64,000 nt of DNA, taken from the NCBI GenBank assembly GCA_029891345.1, contig CM056997.1, forward strand, positions 219,604,172-219,668,171, in the 5' to 3' direction. The number at the start of each line of letters is the position of its first letter. Position 1 is the stretch's first letter. This document shows, piece by piece, positions 10,780 through 25,076 of this stretch. The translations under genes were made by a program, and so were the position numbers. The DNA comes from Dryococelus australis. Lineage: Eukaryota; Arthropoda; Insecta; Phasmatodea; Phasmatidae. The notes beneath the pieces are model-generated. The model was not told the origin of the DNA. It made no database searches and was given only the letters and a program-made list of their open reading frames with translations.

Positions 10780-12655
10780 ATTACTCGTTTTCAGGCAACT
10801 TTTAATTATTTTTTAGGGACTTCAATTTGTGCAAGGTAGATATCTTACAAATTTTCTAAAATTAATTAATCTTTATTTTATGATTTTGATAAAGAATTTT
10901 TTTACAATCTGATAGGAAAATATTAATATTATAATAATATTTTCACATTATTCTAAATTTACAATTTAATAAATATTTTATGAGAATTCTATATCATTCA
11001 TAGTTTTTCTATTATTCATATATTTTAATACTTTATATGTTACAAAACTTGTTTCTAGATTATTTATATTGTAGCATTTTTATCGTGTATTTATATAGCG
11101 ATCTAGTCAAGTAATTTTATTTTTACCATATAGAATACAACTTATTTATTTTCAAATTTATATATTTGTATAATTAAAATTCTGAAGGAACATATTTTTT
11201 TCTAGGTTTTGTAGTTTTATCAATTAAAATTAATTGTTCAACTTCTTGAGCGGTGATTCTATTTTTGTTTGTTTATAAAAAAAAGAAATTTAAAAAGATA
11301 AACAAAAAATTTAAGCCAAAATCGAACCAAACAAATAAAATCATTCAATTTTACATTAAGAGAATTCTATACCATGCACGAATTATTAAAAATCTCACTT
11401 AGATTTAAGAAAATTATTTTTAATCAATAAAACAACTCAACTATAAATCTTAAAAATTCTAACATTTTTAAAAGATTATACAATTTAACAAATTTCAAAA
11501 ACTTTGTATTAGAGTATCGAAACATTTTGTTGTTTCTATAAAGTCGTTTACTTTCTCCATTTAAATTTCTTTTAAATGTATATATCTTAAGTAATATTTT
11601 CTTTCAATTAATCATAAGTTAGATTCCTTTAGCTAATTAGAGCAACATTACAAATAGTTTTGCTTCAACTGGTTTATCAAAATCAACAATAATTTTTATA
11701 CATATTTTTTCTTTAACTAGATTTCTTCTTCTATATAAACAATCACTCACAAATAATGATCATCCAACCCGAAATTAATAATAATTGATATCACCATGTA
11801 AGTTTACAGTAGGTTTATAATAAAGTTCATTACTTCTATATGAAGTAAATAGTTTTGATTTTGAATTTCTAAAATCGTTGTAAGCAAGAAACATGTAATC
11901 AATCACAAATACAATTTTCAATATCTAGATACCAATTTTCATAACATTAATTTTTCTTAAATTACATGTTTTTTTCTATTACTTTGAAAACATACAATTA
12001 TAAATTCAGGCATGTCAAATTGTAAATTATTACTCTGATCTTTTATATAAAAAGTTAAAATCTGTTGACCAAGAAGGAAGTTCTTTTTCTTAAAATTGAC
12101 GATAATTAAAACTAATAGGAATATTAGGATGTTTGTATTTTTTATTGCAATGGTTATGATAGATTTGTATTCAACAACACGCCACATAATTTCTAATTTT
12201 TGAATAACAATTTTACTTGGATCAGCATAACTTTTCTTAAATGCACCATCTGCATCCATAAGTCATAAAAAATTAACCGTTATAATCAGATGAATTACGA
12301 AAAAATTTATAACCACCTTTCCAGTAAATTTCATTGTTATCTCGAATAAAACAAAATTAATATCTCAGTGAATAGGATATTTCACTAGTTTTAACAATAT
12401 GAATAGATTTTACTCGATATTTATTATAAACACTAGTAAATTATAAATAATTTTGTTCAGTTGGTAATCTTAAAGAATCATTCATCATTGTTGGTTTTAT
12501 TCCTGGATTATCAACAGCTTCAATAATATTACCATGTTTTGAGATTTCAACTTTAGAAAAATATTTAGAACAAACATCATTATCATCTGATTGGGTATAT
12601 TTTGTTTCATCTACCACTTTATATATCTTTATATATCATTCCATTGAGGATCTTT
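10780..12655. other. Very AT-rich island
   Basis: Composition drops to very low GC from about 10,780 and recovers abruptly at about 12,655, where GC-richer sequence (GTGGGCGTGCTCC) begins. Coding-like peptide blocks occur only on the minus strand. One such block near 11,260-11,180 reads NRITAQEVEQLILIDK and then TTKPRKKYVPSEF, with no identified family. The sharp edges suggest an insertion of foreign or element DNA. Confidence 0.5.
11600..12610 (-). pseudogene. Possible double-jelly-roll capsid-like remnant (Maverick/adintovirus type)
   Basis: Blocks on the minus strand in order: VEISKHGNIIEAVDNPGI (about 12,560-12,500), YADPSKIVIQKLEIMWRV (about 12,220-12,160), MPEFIIVCFQSNRKK (about 12,015-11,970), and a late KICIKIIVDFDKPVEAK block (about 11,690-11,640). 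Their order and spacing recall the large structural proteins of Maverick-like elements, which insect databases carry as F54H12.2-like proteins. Many stops and frame changes separate the blocks, so it is long dead. The similarity is from memory and modest. It might instead be another element protein. Confidence 0.4.
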
Positions 12656-14670
12656 TAATGTGGGCGTGCTCCATTTTCTGATACACTGCGCCGAGCTCTG
12701 GAAACGAACCTTGTTTCTGATTGGGTAATGCGTGATTCAAAATGTTCCCTACTAGTTGGGCTGCCGGTTGACAAGTAGGTTACCAGGCGTTGAATGGTAA
12801 ACAATGTTGTAAAATTTTTTGCTTGCCAGTGACGCCATTTTTTGGCATGTGCAGCTGGAGCTCGTGGTATGCGTGGCTATTTCACTTATGTATCATAAAT
12901 TAATCAGTGTTCTTGGATGAAGGCACAGGAGAAGTACTGCGATTTATAAATGTCCAAAAAACGATTATTTCTATACATTAAGAGTATTTTATGGTTTCGT
13001 GACAAAATATCGATTATAAGTTCATTTATGTACCAAATCATTTGAAAAATAACTATAAACCATTTTTTAAGAGCGAATATAACAATTTTGAATTAATATG
13101 CTGATTACTACAAATGTAAAAAAAATGTTTTAACACTGAGTTTGTTTTCAGTTAAAGTATTCAGTGTGGTCAGAGGAGCGCTTTCTTATAGTTTATTTGA
13201 AATCCTACACTTGGTTTATCTGCGGTAACTACTCAATTTTTGTTATTTTGATATTAAAATTTCTCAGAATTTAAAATCTGAACACGGGTGAATGACGAGA
13301 AAAAAAATTTCAAAGAAATATTATTCAAGACTCTAATAACATGAACAATTGTTTTGGACTGTCTCCAGACGTATAGATTTTGTACATTTTCGAGATTTAC
13401 GAAAACAAATTGAAATATTTAAATTTCTATAGTTAATTTAATTCTTTTTTTTTTTTTTTACTATTTGCCTCCACTATCATACATTCATCATATTGTTACT
13501 TCAGATCACAACGAAATTGGATGTCATAGGCTATACTAAAAATGTAAAAAATCATTTTAACCTTTTGAACTGTTAACATTTTCCGTATATTTATGGACAC
13601 TGTAAAAGGAAATTTGTATATATTTTATACGTGGATGCAGTTAAATCACCCCTCCCAACCTCGCTCAAAAAATACAGAAGAAAGCTCAGTGTGTACAAAA
13701 TATGGTATGTCTGTGTTTCAGAAACGGACTGTGCCGAGTCAACACGAAGCATTCTTTACCGCTAGGACAGCAAAACTGTAGGTTCTGCGTCAGTTTGGAA
13801 AATATTACTACTTAAACTAATATTTGAAACCCCAAAAATCAGAACAAGCCGCTTGAAATGACCAGAATTGCTCCAAACACTTAAACATAACTAGAAACGA
13901 ATAATTTGTATATGTTGCAATTAACCAAACAACGCGGTTAAAACTTGAACGCATACACGGCTCACAAAATTTTTAGCATATTCCCCGCTTGGATCCGACG
14001 AATACACTTGTAGTAGGGGCATGCCGGTTTCAGGCCACTTTTGATTAATCGGATTAACCCTTTGATATCAAATTGACCACATGTATTAGTAAGTTTTAAA
14101 TTAGTTTGGAATCATGATATTAAATATAATAAAATTAATACAGTATTCATAAACAGTCCTAAAATCAAACAGCAAAAAGGAAGGTACATTTAGCCTTTTG
14201 TTATATCACCGCTGTTAAGTACACTCGGTCTATTCGACACGTTAATCAATAATGTGTACATGGCAGGTGTTAATTTCAAACCATAGAGAAGACCTATTTA
14301 TCCAAATGAAGAACTGACAATCTTCTACAAAACAATTTGAAATAAAAAAATTTAAATAAACACTTATAGCACAACTCAACATCAGAACAGACCTGTGCAG
14401 TGAATACAAAAATAATATAAATGTGCACACGGCACATGGACCATCATGCAACTGTGATTTTTGCATAGTGAGAGATTGTTTTGATATACATGACCATGGC
14501 AGCTCATCTATCTCATAATCGTGTTGCGTGTGACTAACGTTTATCTTTGATTCAGTACATAACGTCAGGGTATAGATATGTATATTGTAGTGTGCAACTC
14601 ATCGGCAGTCTAATACGTTGCGTATTTTTAAGATGTTTGTCAAGATATTACTGGCATTTGAATATATTTT
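12656..14670. other. No recognisable feature
   Basis: Mixed-composition DNA with poly-T near 13,446. Short open frames (for example 13,593-13,781) resemble no family I know. Confidence 0.45.
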
Positions 14671-14675
14671 GTTTG

Positions 14676-14805
14676 CATGTGTGTGTCTGTATGTGTGTGT
14701 GCATGCATGCATTTGAATGTGTCTGTGTACATGTGTACACATACATATGCATGTGTGAATATGTGTGTGTGCATATTTGTGTGAGCATGTGTGTGAGAGA
14801 GGCAA
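14676..14805. repeat. Degenerate (TG)n microsatellite
   Basis: Alternating TG/TA/CA with interruptions. It produces overlapping open frames of Cys-Val or His-Thr repeats on both strands, which are artefacts. Confidence 0.85.
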
Positions 14806-15360
14806 GCTGTGTACGAACACTGCAATCAATAATGCAGGTGCTTTCCTGGTGAAGGCTTGCTTTTTGTTTGCTCGAAGGTTCGGGGGCAGCTGCTCTGCTT
14901 GTTAACTGACACACGATGTATCATATGAAGAGCAGAAAGGTCTTTAATCTTGCACTAAAGAGAAGGATTTTTTGCCCATTTTGCGGTACTGGCAGATGTG
15001 TTGCCTTTAAAATTAATATTTGAAAGTGCTGATTAACTTAAATGATTGAAATACACTAAAAATACTCCCAAGTTAAAAAAAAAGTTTTAAAAATTGATAC
15101 CTTCAAATAAACTAGTCTTCGTACATGAAAAGTTCTGTGAATGCCATTCGTAAGCAGGCACCACAAGAATAAATAAATCAGTTAAAGGTTAAAGATTTTT
15201 GCTAAGAGTTTGCACTGTCTTCTAGATACATAAAAAGTAACTCCATCAGCCTTCTCTCCCCTATTTTGTTGTCTCCCACTTCCTATCGCTATGATATTGT
15301 ATGTTAGCCGATGGTCAACATCATACATCGTATACCTTTCAATCCATTTAACCCTTACTA
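14806..15360. other. No recognisable feature
   Basis: No family, repeat or RNA gene recognised. Confidence 0.45.
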
Positions 15361-15361
15361 C

Positions 15362-15505
15362 TTGCACTGGCCAGCTCTTCAGCTGGCATGACCTGCATAG
15401 AGAATATGTGGGCTCTCCTCAAACGAGCGATTTCAAACCATGCACATCCGCCAATCACCATTCAGGCCTTACCGAAAGCCACAATTGAGAATTGGATAAT
15501 TTTCC
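15362..15505 (+). pseudogene. Tc1-type transposase C-terminal fragment
   Basis: A WPALQ piece, then after a one-base frame change a CIENMWALLKRAISNHAHPP block followed by TIQALPKATIENW. This is the end of the Tc1 DDE domain (the third acidic region, PxxNPIENxW in the family) and the helical tail that follows. Only about 45 residues remain, with no upstream catalytic domain and no visible TIRs. Confidence 0.6.
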
Positions 15506-16035
15506 TCAAGAAAATATGCTTTATGATTTTTCTTTTGGCATGCCTAGTCGGAAACAAGCATGCCTCAGGAATCGCGGAGGTCCTACACGTTATTGATGTT
15601 TGTCAATGCATCTGAGAACACTGATTTTATATTGAAACTGATAAGGTTCCTTTGGTTACATTGTTTTTTAGTTTATGCCTTTGTTTGGTTCATACAGGGA
15701 TGATCTATATGCGTATTGTGTTGTTTTCCTACTTTATACGCTACATGAAATGTCAACTAATTTTAGTCAAAATATAATATCTTGGATTCTGATATATGCT
15801 AAACTCTTTAAGAGCATTATATTCTAGTGTAGTAAGCGAGTTGTAATAAGTGTTAAGACCACATACTTTACAAAATGTAAATTGAGGGAATTAACTAAAC
15901 AGTTTCCCGGGAGGTTCCATGAATACGCGGTAAGTTCAGTGAAATTTACAGGGAAGGCTGTTGTTGAAGGAACTGTAGTGTCCATAGTTTTAAGATGATT
16001 TCCGGGCTTTTACCAGAAGTTTCCTGTTATTTAAC
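15506..16035. other. No recognisable feature
   Basis: AT-rich sequence with no supported gene. Confidence 0.45.
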
Positions 16036-16039
16036 ACGG

Positions 16040-16345
16040 AAATAAGGGGGAATACGTCCTGACCTAGTATTGGTGCCTAAGTGAGTGAAGAGATTTGGGC
16101 GGCTCTTAACACAGCGGTCTTGAGAGCCGATGAAGGTGAAGCGATGTGAGTATTGAGCAGCGCCGAAATGCAAGGGCGGGGGAAACGGGAGATCTCCGAG
16201 AAAACCAGGTGACCAAGGCGTCGTCCAACACGATACACTCAAGCAAAACTCCAGGGATGACCCCATCGAGAATCGAACCTGGCTCACCTTGTTTGTTAGG
16301 AAGCTACAAGTCTGACCAATGTACCACACCACCACAGGACCTCAT
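16040..16345 (-). repeat. tRNA-derived SINE-like copy b
   Basis: The minus strand starts with a tRNA-like head. An A-box-like GGTACATTGGTCAGA lies near 16,325-16,311 and a B-box-like AGGTTCGATTCTC at 16,280-16,268. A family body follows, with CGGAGATCTCCCGTTTCCCC and a TCTCAAGACC-like block. The same blocks recur at 1.8, 26.8, 34.9 and 46.7 kb. RNA polymerase III would transcribe an intact copy. Confidence 0.7.
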
Positions 16346-16446
16346 TAGTGCAGAGTGCTACAGCGCGTGATAGTTGAGCGAAGTTCCAGTGATACATATC
16401 AAGTCAACACAAAATTTATGACCCCTTAGTCTGCCAAAGGTTATTA

Positions 16447-17537
16447 ACTCTAAATCTGAATTTTTGAGAATTTCACTGTTTCAATCAGTCGAACGCATCT
16501 GACTGATACGGAAAATGCATGGGAAGTGGCCAAGTTTTGGTCCAATATTATTTGATTTTTGTTACAATGTAAATATGCATGTTTCTGACACGAGAATAAT
16601 AATAACATTTCTTCAATGAATATAACTGATGAACAAGTAAACAATGCCATATTTCTTTCACTGATAGATTCAGTGACATTTCCCACAGATTCCTCAGTCA
16701 TTTTTCTACTGTTTTCTCAGTGGTTCATTTTTTGACTTTTAGACCAGTGAATCATCTGAGCAACTTGCTCCATCATAAATATTTTTACTGATATATCAGT
16801 AAAACTGCATGTTAAAATGGCAGTTAAACAACATTTATCAAGGGAAGTAACAATGAATAAACGATTAAAACTGGTACACAATAGTTTCTAAAATGTGTTC
16901 CGTCTTTCAAAACGCCATTTTACTAAGTAATATTATCATACAGCCTTTCATTTCGTTTTCTCGTCTTTCATTTTGAATCCATGTAATCGTCACAGCGCTC
17001 TTTTTGAAGGTTTAAACTGAACTTAATGTGGTAAAGAGAGTGCACTCATATATACTATTCGTTTTAACAATACTAACGAAAAGTATGAACATACAACTTC
17101 AAAACTACACGATTTCGCAGCAGAACTATGACACATATTTTCTTCTTGTAATTTTAACTAGGCATGATAGCTGAGATGGCAGGGCAGAGGCCTAGATTCG
17201 AAGGGTGCGCGAGATCAATGCTGACAGCATGCGAATGTTCTGTACTCTTTTAAAGTGCCGAAAATTGCACAGTATAAATGGTAAACTATTGTAAAGGTGT
17301 ATTTTTCACGTATTTATTTGCCTACATTTAATAACAGCAATATCTAATTCGCCACTGCAGTCGGCCGTCATTTATTCAATCAGTGAAATTGTTTCACGTC
17401 ACCTATACGATCAGTGAAAAATTTTACTGAAACAATCAGGGCTTTTTCACTGATTCTAAGTAGAGCTATTTTCACTGATTAGAGTAGTTGAATTTCGCTG
17501 CGAATCAGTGGTTTCCCGCTGATTCGAATTCAGAGTG
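16447..17537. mobile_element. Foldback/MITE-like element with CACTGATTC subterminal repeats
   Basis: The left end ACTCTAAATCTGAAT and the reverse complement of the right end ACTCTGAATTCGAAT agree at 12 of 15 positions. Inside each end is a cluster of the motif CAGTGAAT/ATCAGTGA in both orientations (16,475-16,830 and 17,380-17,525). The middle has no coding content, but 17,164-17,210 resembles a tRNA-type SINE head. Clustered subterminal repeats bind transposase in several DNA transposon families. The autonomous partner is unknown. Confidence 0.45.
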
Positions 17538-18647
17538 TAACAAGAAATAATAGGGTCTCTACTTGCCAGACATGAAAATAAGTTTTATTGGAAGATAATA
17601 AAATGGGCAAATCATTGGCTGGCAGCAGGCAAGTAATAAACCTCATTTAGTGGAGTAAGCTTGTCAATTGTGTTGTCAAATTATTGGCCTGTAGTAAGTA
17701 GAAAAGCAAAGATTAACAGAAGTGGCGTTGCTGTAATGTTGGATATAAGTGGCACAATTTTAGCTAGTCTTGAAGGCCAGTACATATATACACTGTGACA
17801 AATTTTTAGAGGGTTTAGGACATAAATTAACTCGAAATACTTCAATTGAATACAACAGACATTTAGAAGTCAACATATATAAGTTAAGCAAGTGCACTCC
17901 AGATAAGCTAGTGGCTTTCGCCAACTTCATGAACAACTATTCCTATAATGATACATTTATTTTGCGTTATGCCACAAAGCATGGCCAGCCTTAGGTTGAA
18001 CCACTCTTGCGTGTCTTCCCGCTCCTACAACTGTGCCCTTTTTGGTAAATGCAGGGGATGTAAGCAAGTCTTTGTTTTTATTTATATTATTTTTCTTTTT
18101 ATTTTGGGCTATGGCTTTCTGTTGACACAGGGGATTATTATTTTACATTTATTCAATTTATTACTAGCATGCACTACTTCAGTGTATTGTCATTTTTATT
18201 TATATTTACCCCTGAATTGTTACTGCTTGGTGCCTGGATTATGGGAGTGGCGCGGTTGACCTGCATCCACCAATGTTTGCTATACATCAAGGGGATTCCA
18301 ATTCTAATATTGGGTACTATGACTACTTTAGTAGCACTTACTACTACTACTAATGTAATTATGCACTACATTACAGCTCGTCATAAGTGTTGTTAGGGAC
18401 ACAAAGGAAGTGGTCTGTACTGCCTTACTCAACCCCTATCCCCATCTCCGGTGGAAGTGTTCACGTGTATGTTTCACTGCACTTAGCTAGGGCAATGTCC
18501 TGGACAATCTTGCAACGATAACCTCCAAACATAAAATAATTGCAATAACAGAATATAACAAACTCTCCGGACTCCTGTATGACAATTTATACTGGTTCAG
18601 AGTCTAAAGCAACCTAAGATATGTAAACAATAAAAGGGGAATGGACC
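17538..18647. other. No recognisable feature
   Basis: Short overlapping frames (17,770-18,396) have no recognisable domain. One stretch is hydrophobic only because it is T-rich. Confidence 0.4.
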
Positions 18648-19775
18648 TTCTAATTCACTTGGGATTAATTTAGATTAATGGATTATCGGATTAATTGAGA
18701 GATTAGCAGATTGATTCACTAATCCGATTAGTTTGCGAATCGTATTAAAATAAACTGTCTTATTGGATTAAAGATTAATCGCAAGTCCATTTTTGAAAAA
18801 TTTAGGGAATAATTTTTTTAATTTTTTTATTTCAAGTGTATGTGCAATTGTTTGATTGGGTTATATTTTTAGAGAGCGGCAGCATCGATGTGCACTCTTG
18901 GACGTCGGGCAGGCGACTGAGGTGGGTAGGTATATGGGCAAAATATATATGTGTTGTATAATATTGACATAAATTGTAATTTTGGGGAAGTTTGCTAAAT
19001 GTCGATGACATAGTGTGTATTGAGGTCTGAGACTGGATAAATGGGAGGGAGGGGATGAACAGATATGACTATTGGAATAGAGCACCGAGACATGTCTGCC
19101 TTGGACGGTGTTTGAAAGAAGACTATGGTGGTGGGCTGTCCAGAGGGAGGGTGGGTGTGTGGATGTATGTCTGCTTTGGCCACTGTCTGATTGTATAATG
19201 AGCTCTACATATGTGAAATGTCTATAACCAGAAATGTGTATTTCGAAATTATTAATAAATAACTGTTTTACATTAGCAAAGAATATTATTTCGGCGTTAT
19301 GAAATAAGTACCAAACACAAGTAATTAAATGTTTACACGACATCAAAAAATTGTGTTTTATAGAACACAAGATAAACTAAGTAGCAAATTAAAAACACAT
19401 AACATGCCACAAATATGAAATAACTAATCTCAAATCAATTGAAATGACTTACCCCGATTGACAACAACATTGCAACGATTCCAAATACAGATTAAATAAT
19501 CACTGTTCGAATAGAACATATTAATCTTTTTAATTAGTAAAATGCAAAGAGATATGAATACGATTGAATCTCGCAGAAGGCAAGTAGGAACAACATGTTC
19601 ATTAATAATGACTAACTCGCCCTATTTCCAAATAAGATAATGACTAACAAACAACAGAAACTCCAATGATGCACACATAAAATTCCAAATACAGATCAGA
19701 CACGACAGAAATTCGTGCTTAACAACTCGTAACAAATGAACATGTTCAAATATTAATAACTCACCATTTTCCTAT
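18648..19775 (+). repeat. Left terminal inverted repeat of Maverick-like element
   Basis: The reverse complement of this interval aligns over most of its length with 25,065-26,147, including blocks around CATTTCTGGTTATAGACATT and TTTGGTACTTATTTCAT and the terminal TTCTAATTCACTTGGGAT. It holds a 169-codon minus-strand open frame (19,370-18,861) that is partly matched in the other repeat. The inner edge is approximate. Confidence 0.8.
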
Positions 19776-22159
<2,384 letters not shown>

Positions 22160-22930
22160 ATTCTTCACCCACTAATCGTGTGCTTTTGAGAACCCTTTCC
22201 AGTGGACTAAGGAAGCATGTTTCCCCCTTTTAATGATTTTGTCGACTAAATATTCATTTGACGAAATAACTTTCTGTAATTCATGTTCATTAAAACTGCC
22301 TTTAATAGGCTGCTCTCCATAGACTTCGAGGTAATATTCTGTAGGAAATGACTGTCTAACTGAAATAATTTTTTTGTACAACAAATTACTATTATATTTT
22401 TTATCAAATAAATCTTTCAGTTTAGAGATCTGTACATATTCACTAGCTTGGATCTTTTGCCATCTCTCATCGACTACTTTAGGATTATTATATATGTCTT
22501 TCATCAATCGATAGTCCATAATATTTTGGGTGCCATCTTGATAGTTTGATCGTAACTCGAATTATAAAATTTAAGTATTTCAGGCAAAAGTCTGCCCCTT
22601 CGAAGTGAAATGTTTTTATATGGGCTCTTTAATAGATTTGTAGAATCTCTCGACTACAGATGCTTTAATTTCGGAATACAATACATAATGATTAATTAAA
22701 TATTCAGCCATTAGTTTCTGAAAATACCTATTGAAATACTCGGTCCCTCTGTCAGTTTGGAGCATTTTGGCATTCTTTCATCTACAACAGTTTTCATTTC
22801 AGCATTAACTGGTATTCAAGTCTTGTTCTTCACAGGTATACCCCAGGCATATTTTGAATAAACATACATTATGGTTAAAATATACTTGTATCCATTATTG
22901 TATTTCTAAAGCAATATCATTTCACACAAA
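22160..22930 (-). pseudogene. Maverick retroviral-type integrase remnant with chromodomain-like tail
   Basis: Minus-strand pieces: NGYKYILTIMYVYSKYAWGI (22,895-22,836), then after a frame change LQTDRGTEYFNRYFQKLM, then YSEIKASVVERFYKSIKE (both 22,775-22,610). A final 115-codon frame (22,519-22,172) ends EHELQKVISSNEYLVDKIIK and LVHWKGF, a chromo-like fold. The core keeps the TDRGTE Asp and the VVERF Glu. The earlier Asp position reads Tyr, and the first acidic region is eroded. The enzyme would insert element DNA into chromosomes. Confidence 0.75.
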
Positions 22931-23139
22931 TTAGCTTAAAAGAGATAATTTAATCCATGAGTAATGACTCTTATTCTGGGAAACCTTAACCTTGCAGGAG
23001 TGTGGCATTCTTGAGCAAACTTACTGAATTTCATTACTAATATACCTGTCTTCCATCAGCTCTTCAATAAAAGAAACAATTTGTTTTGTATGTCAATTAT
23101 TTCCATTCTCTCTCAAAGCGATGAGAAGTTTTAATCCGT

Positions 23140-23685
23140 TCACTTTTTCATTAGGAAGGTTCCAATATACAGGAAAAACCAATCGCCAATTTCAAATATA
23201 TATATATATATTCTACTTCCAGCAATATCTCTTAATAAATTTAATTTTGGGTAGTTTTCATCTCCTGAATGATTATTTACATTTGTACGATGGATAAGTT
23301 CCTTATAATTATCTAAATCTGTGTCAGAGTATCCATTTGAAAAGTTTTTAAATAATAATTCAAACAACACTTCACTGGTATCAGTTACATAATCACCTAC
23401 TTGAATTCTATTCTCAGACAAAAATTTTATTATGATATCTCCCAGGAACCATATGTTTCCATGTTGATGTAAACCCAATGTTGCATCATGTATAGATGAA
23501 GATTGCTTTACAGCTATGTAAGGTGGTGTTAATTGGGAAAGAAGCTGCATTTTCTTCTTCTTTAAAGGTTCTTCTGATTTAATTTCCAATAGTGTTTCAT
23601 TGTAAGTATTTAATGCAGACTGTAATGTATCTATTCTACTCAAAACAGGTTTAAATATTTCTTTGTTTGAAATATCCCTGTCCAT
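23140..23685 (-). pseudogene. Maverick accessory protein of unknown function
   Basis: A 181-codon open frame starting MDRDISNKEIF. The N-terminal third is Lys/Glu-rich and helical. The middle has FLGDIIIKFLSENRIQVGD, and the C-terminal part has a FELLFKNFSNGYSDTDLDNY block. The last block resembles proteins found beside the integrase and ATPase in Maverick elements, whose function is not known to me. It is the longest intact frame of this element. The last ~25 residues run into a short AT repeat and are probably not original. Confidence 0.55.
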
Positions 23686-23814
23686 TCATCATCATTTAGC
23701 TTGTAAATATTTCTCCTTTACAGCAGATATAACATTATGAAATTCTGCAGCAGTATTAATTTTTTTTATTATGTTATATTAACGTACCAGTATTTACACA
23801 AATTAAGGCTATGG

Positions 23815-24085
23815 CTTTCTAATAGGTGCAGTAGGTCGACTAAGCTGTGTCTTTTTAATATTATCGATTTTACTTAGAATCATGTCTAATGTACTCAAAG
23901 TTTTAGCACTGAAGTCATTAATCAAATAATTTATTCATGATTTCAAATCATCAATTTTCTTTCTCAGACCAGTTTGTGTAGCTAAACCAGATGTTTTATT
24001 TATCAATTCAACTATTATATATTGCGAGATCTCTTCCATTCTTACTTCAAGTTGTTTCTTGACAGTAGCAGTTACCATTTCATTA
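23815..24085 (-). pseudogene. Short coiled-coil-like accessory ORF
   Basis: One frame reads EMVTATVKKQLEVRMEEIS and then a Leu/Ile-rich heptad-like stretch, with one in-frame stop (about 23,940), ending SRPTAPIRKP. It lies between the ATPase and the next accessory ORF and probably belongs to the element. I do not recognise it by family. Confidence 0.35.
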
Positions 24086-24439
24086 ATTCCACAATTTTAA
24101 TATTCAAAACATGTGTGGTGTAGTTTCTATATTCAGCAGTGGAGTTATCACATTTGTCAATACTTCTGAAATGTAACAAATATTCATAGACAATTTTGTA
24201 ATAATTTTAATTAAGTTTATTAATTTATCTCGTGAATTTTAATTTGAATGTTTAGCGCAATAATGTTTAAGTCTTCCATGTAGAATTTATTTACTGTATC
24301 AGTATCTTTCACAATCATACCCATATAATGTAATATATGTGAGTTCAAAAAACAATTCCCATTGTGATTTTTGGTTAAAGAGATTTTGTAATAATTGCAT
24401 TTGATACAGCTATGTCCAAACTATGAAATACTCATTATT

Positions 24440-25076
24440 CTTCATTGGGAAGTTTAAAACTGTAAATTCTACAACTATATCTCCATGTATATAGGGAAGT
24501 GCTGATATAGTTACCAGAAAACTATACTTGTTTTTCTAACAGAAATAAATACATATCTTTAAACCTTGTAAATGTCATATCACCTAAAACATGATCATGT
24601 GTCGATTCATATTGTCCATTTTAAACACAACTAACATATTTCCATTAACATGCACATTATGTTTTGGAACATATGCATAACTTTGGGATAGATAAAAACA
24701 TTCAACATTCGAATGTCTGCCAAAACGAAAATACTGTTGCATTTCACCCTGCGGTTCGCACCAAACATTGTCCAATATAAATACATAGTTTGGTAATGCT
24801 TCATTCGGAGGTATGATATGTTCTTTATCAGTTAAAGGAAACTATCACATTCCTTCAATTAACGTCAAAATGTTTGCTAATCATTGAAATTTCTCTTGTT
24901 GTATAGTTTTAGAAAATACATAAATTCCATTCGTATATTCGAACATCAACATAATAATATAAGTTTTTCCACATGAAGAAGGATTGCTTATTATACAACA
25001 TATATTTCGAGGCAAAAGTGTTCCATGTTTCTGTGGTACTTTATTAATATTTTGAATGTGTGGTCTATTTGTTATG
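24440..25076 (-). pseudogene. Maverick packaging ATPase (FtsK/HerA type) remnant
   Basis: Near 25,020-24,960 the minus strand reads PRNICCIISNPSSCGKTY, with a recognisable Walker A box (SSCGKT). Near 24,800-24,770 YVFILDNVWCEPQ occupies the Walker B position, with Asn in place of a second acidic residue. It is followed by YFRFGRHSNVECFYLSQSY, a signature of genome-packaging ATPases of Maverick-like elements. A later piece, GDMTFTRFKDMYLF, continues in another frame. The family enzyme pumps DNA into capsids. Stops and shifts show it is dead. It starts at the inner edge of the right TIR. Confidence 0.75.

Noticed and set aside
10446..12259. Organellar DNA insertion suggested by extreme AT content
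   Set aside because: No mitochondrial protein, tRNA or rRNA blocks seen; minus-strand peptides fit a nuclear element capsid better.
14547..14914. Overlapping open frames of 61-101 codons on both strands
   Set aside because: Produced by a degenerate TG/CA microsatellite: Cys-Val and His-Thr repeats in every frame, no start context or domain.
17770..18396. Chain of short plus-strand frames
   Set aside because: Phase changes without splice signals, no known family; hydrophobic stretch reflects T-richness.
18861..19370. 169-codon frame as an independent host gene
   Set aside because: Lies wholly within a terminal inverted repeat and is mirrored in the other repeat.
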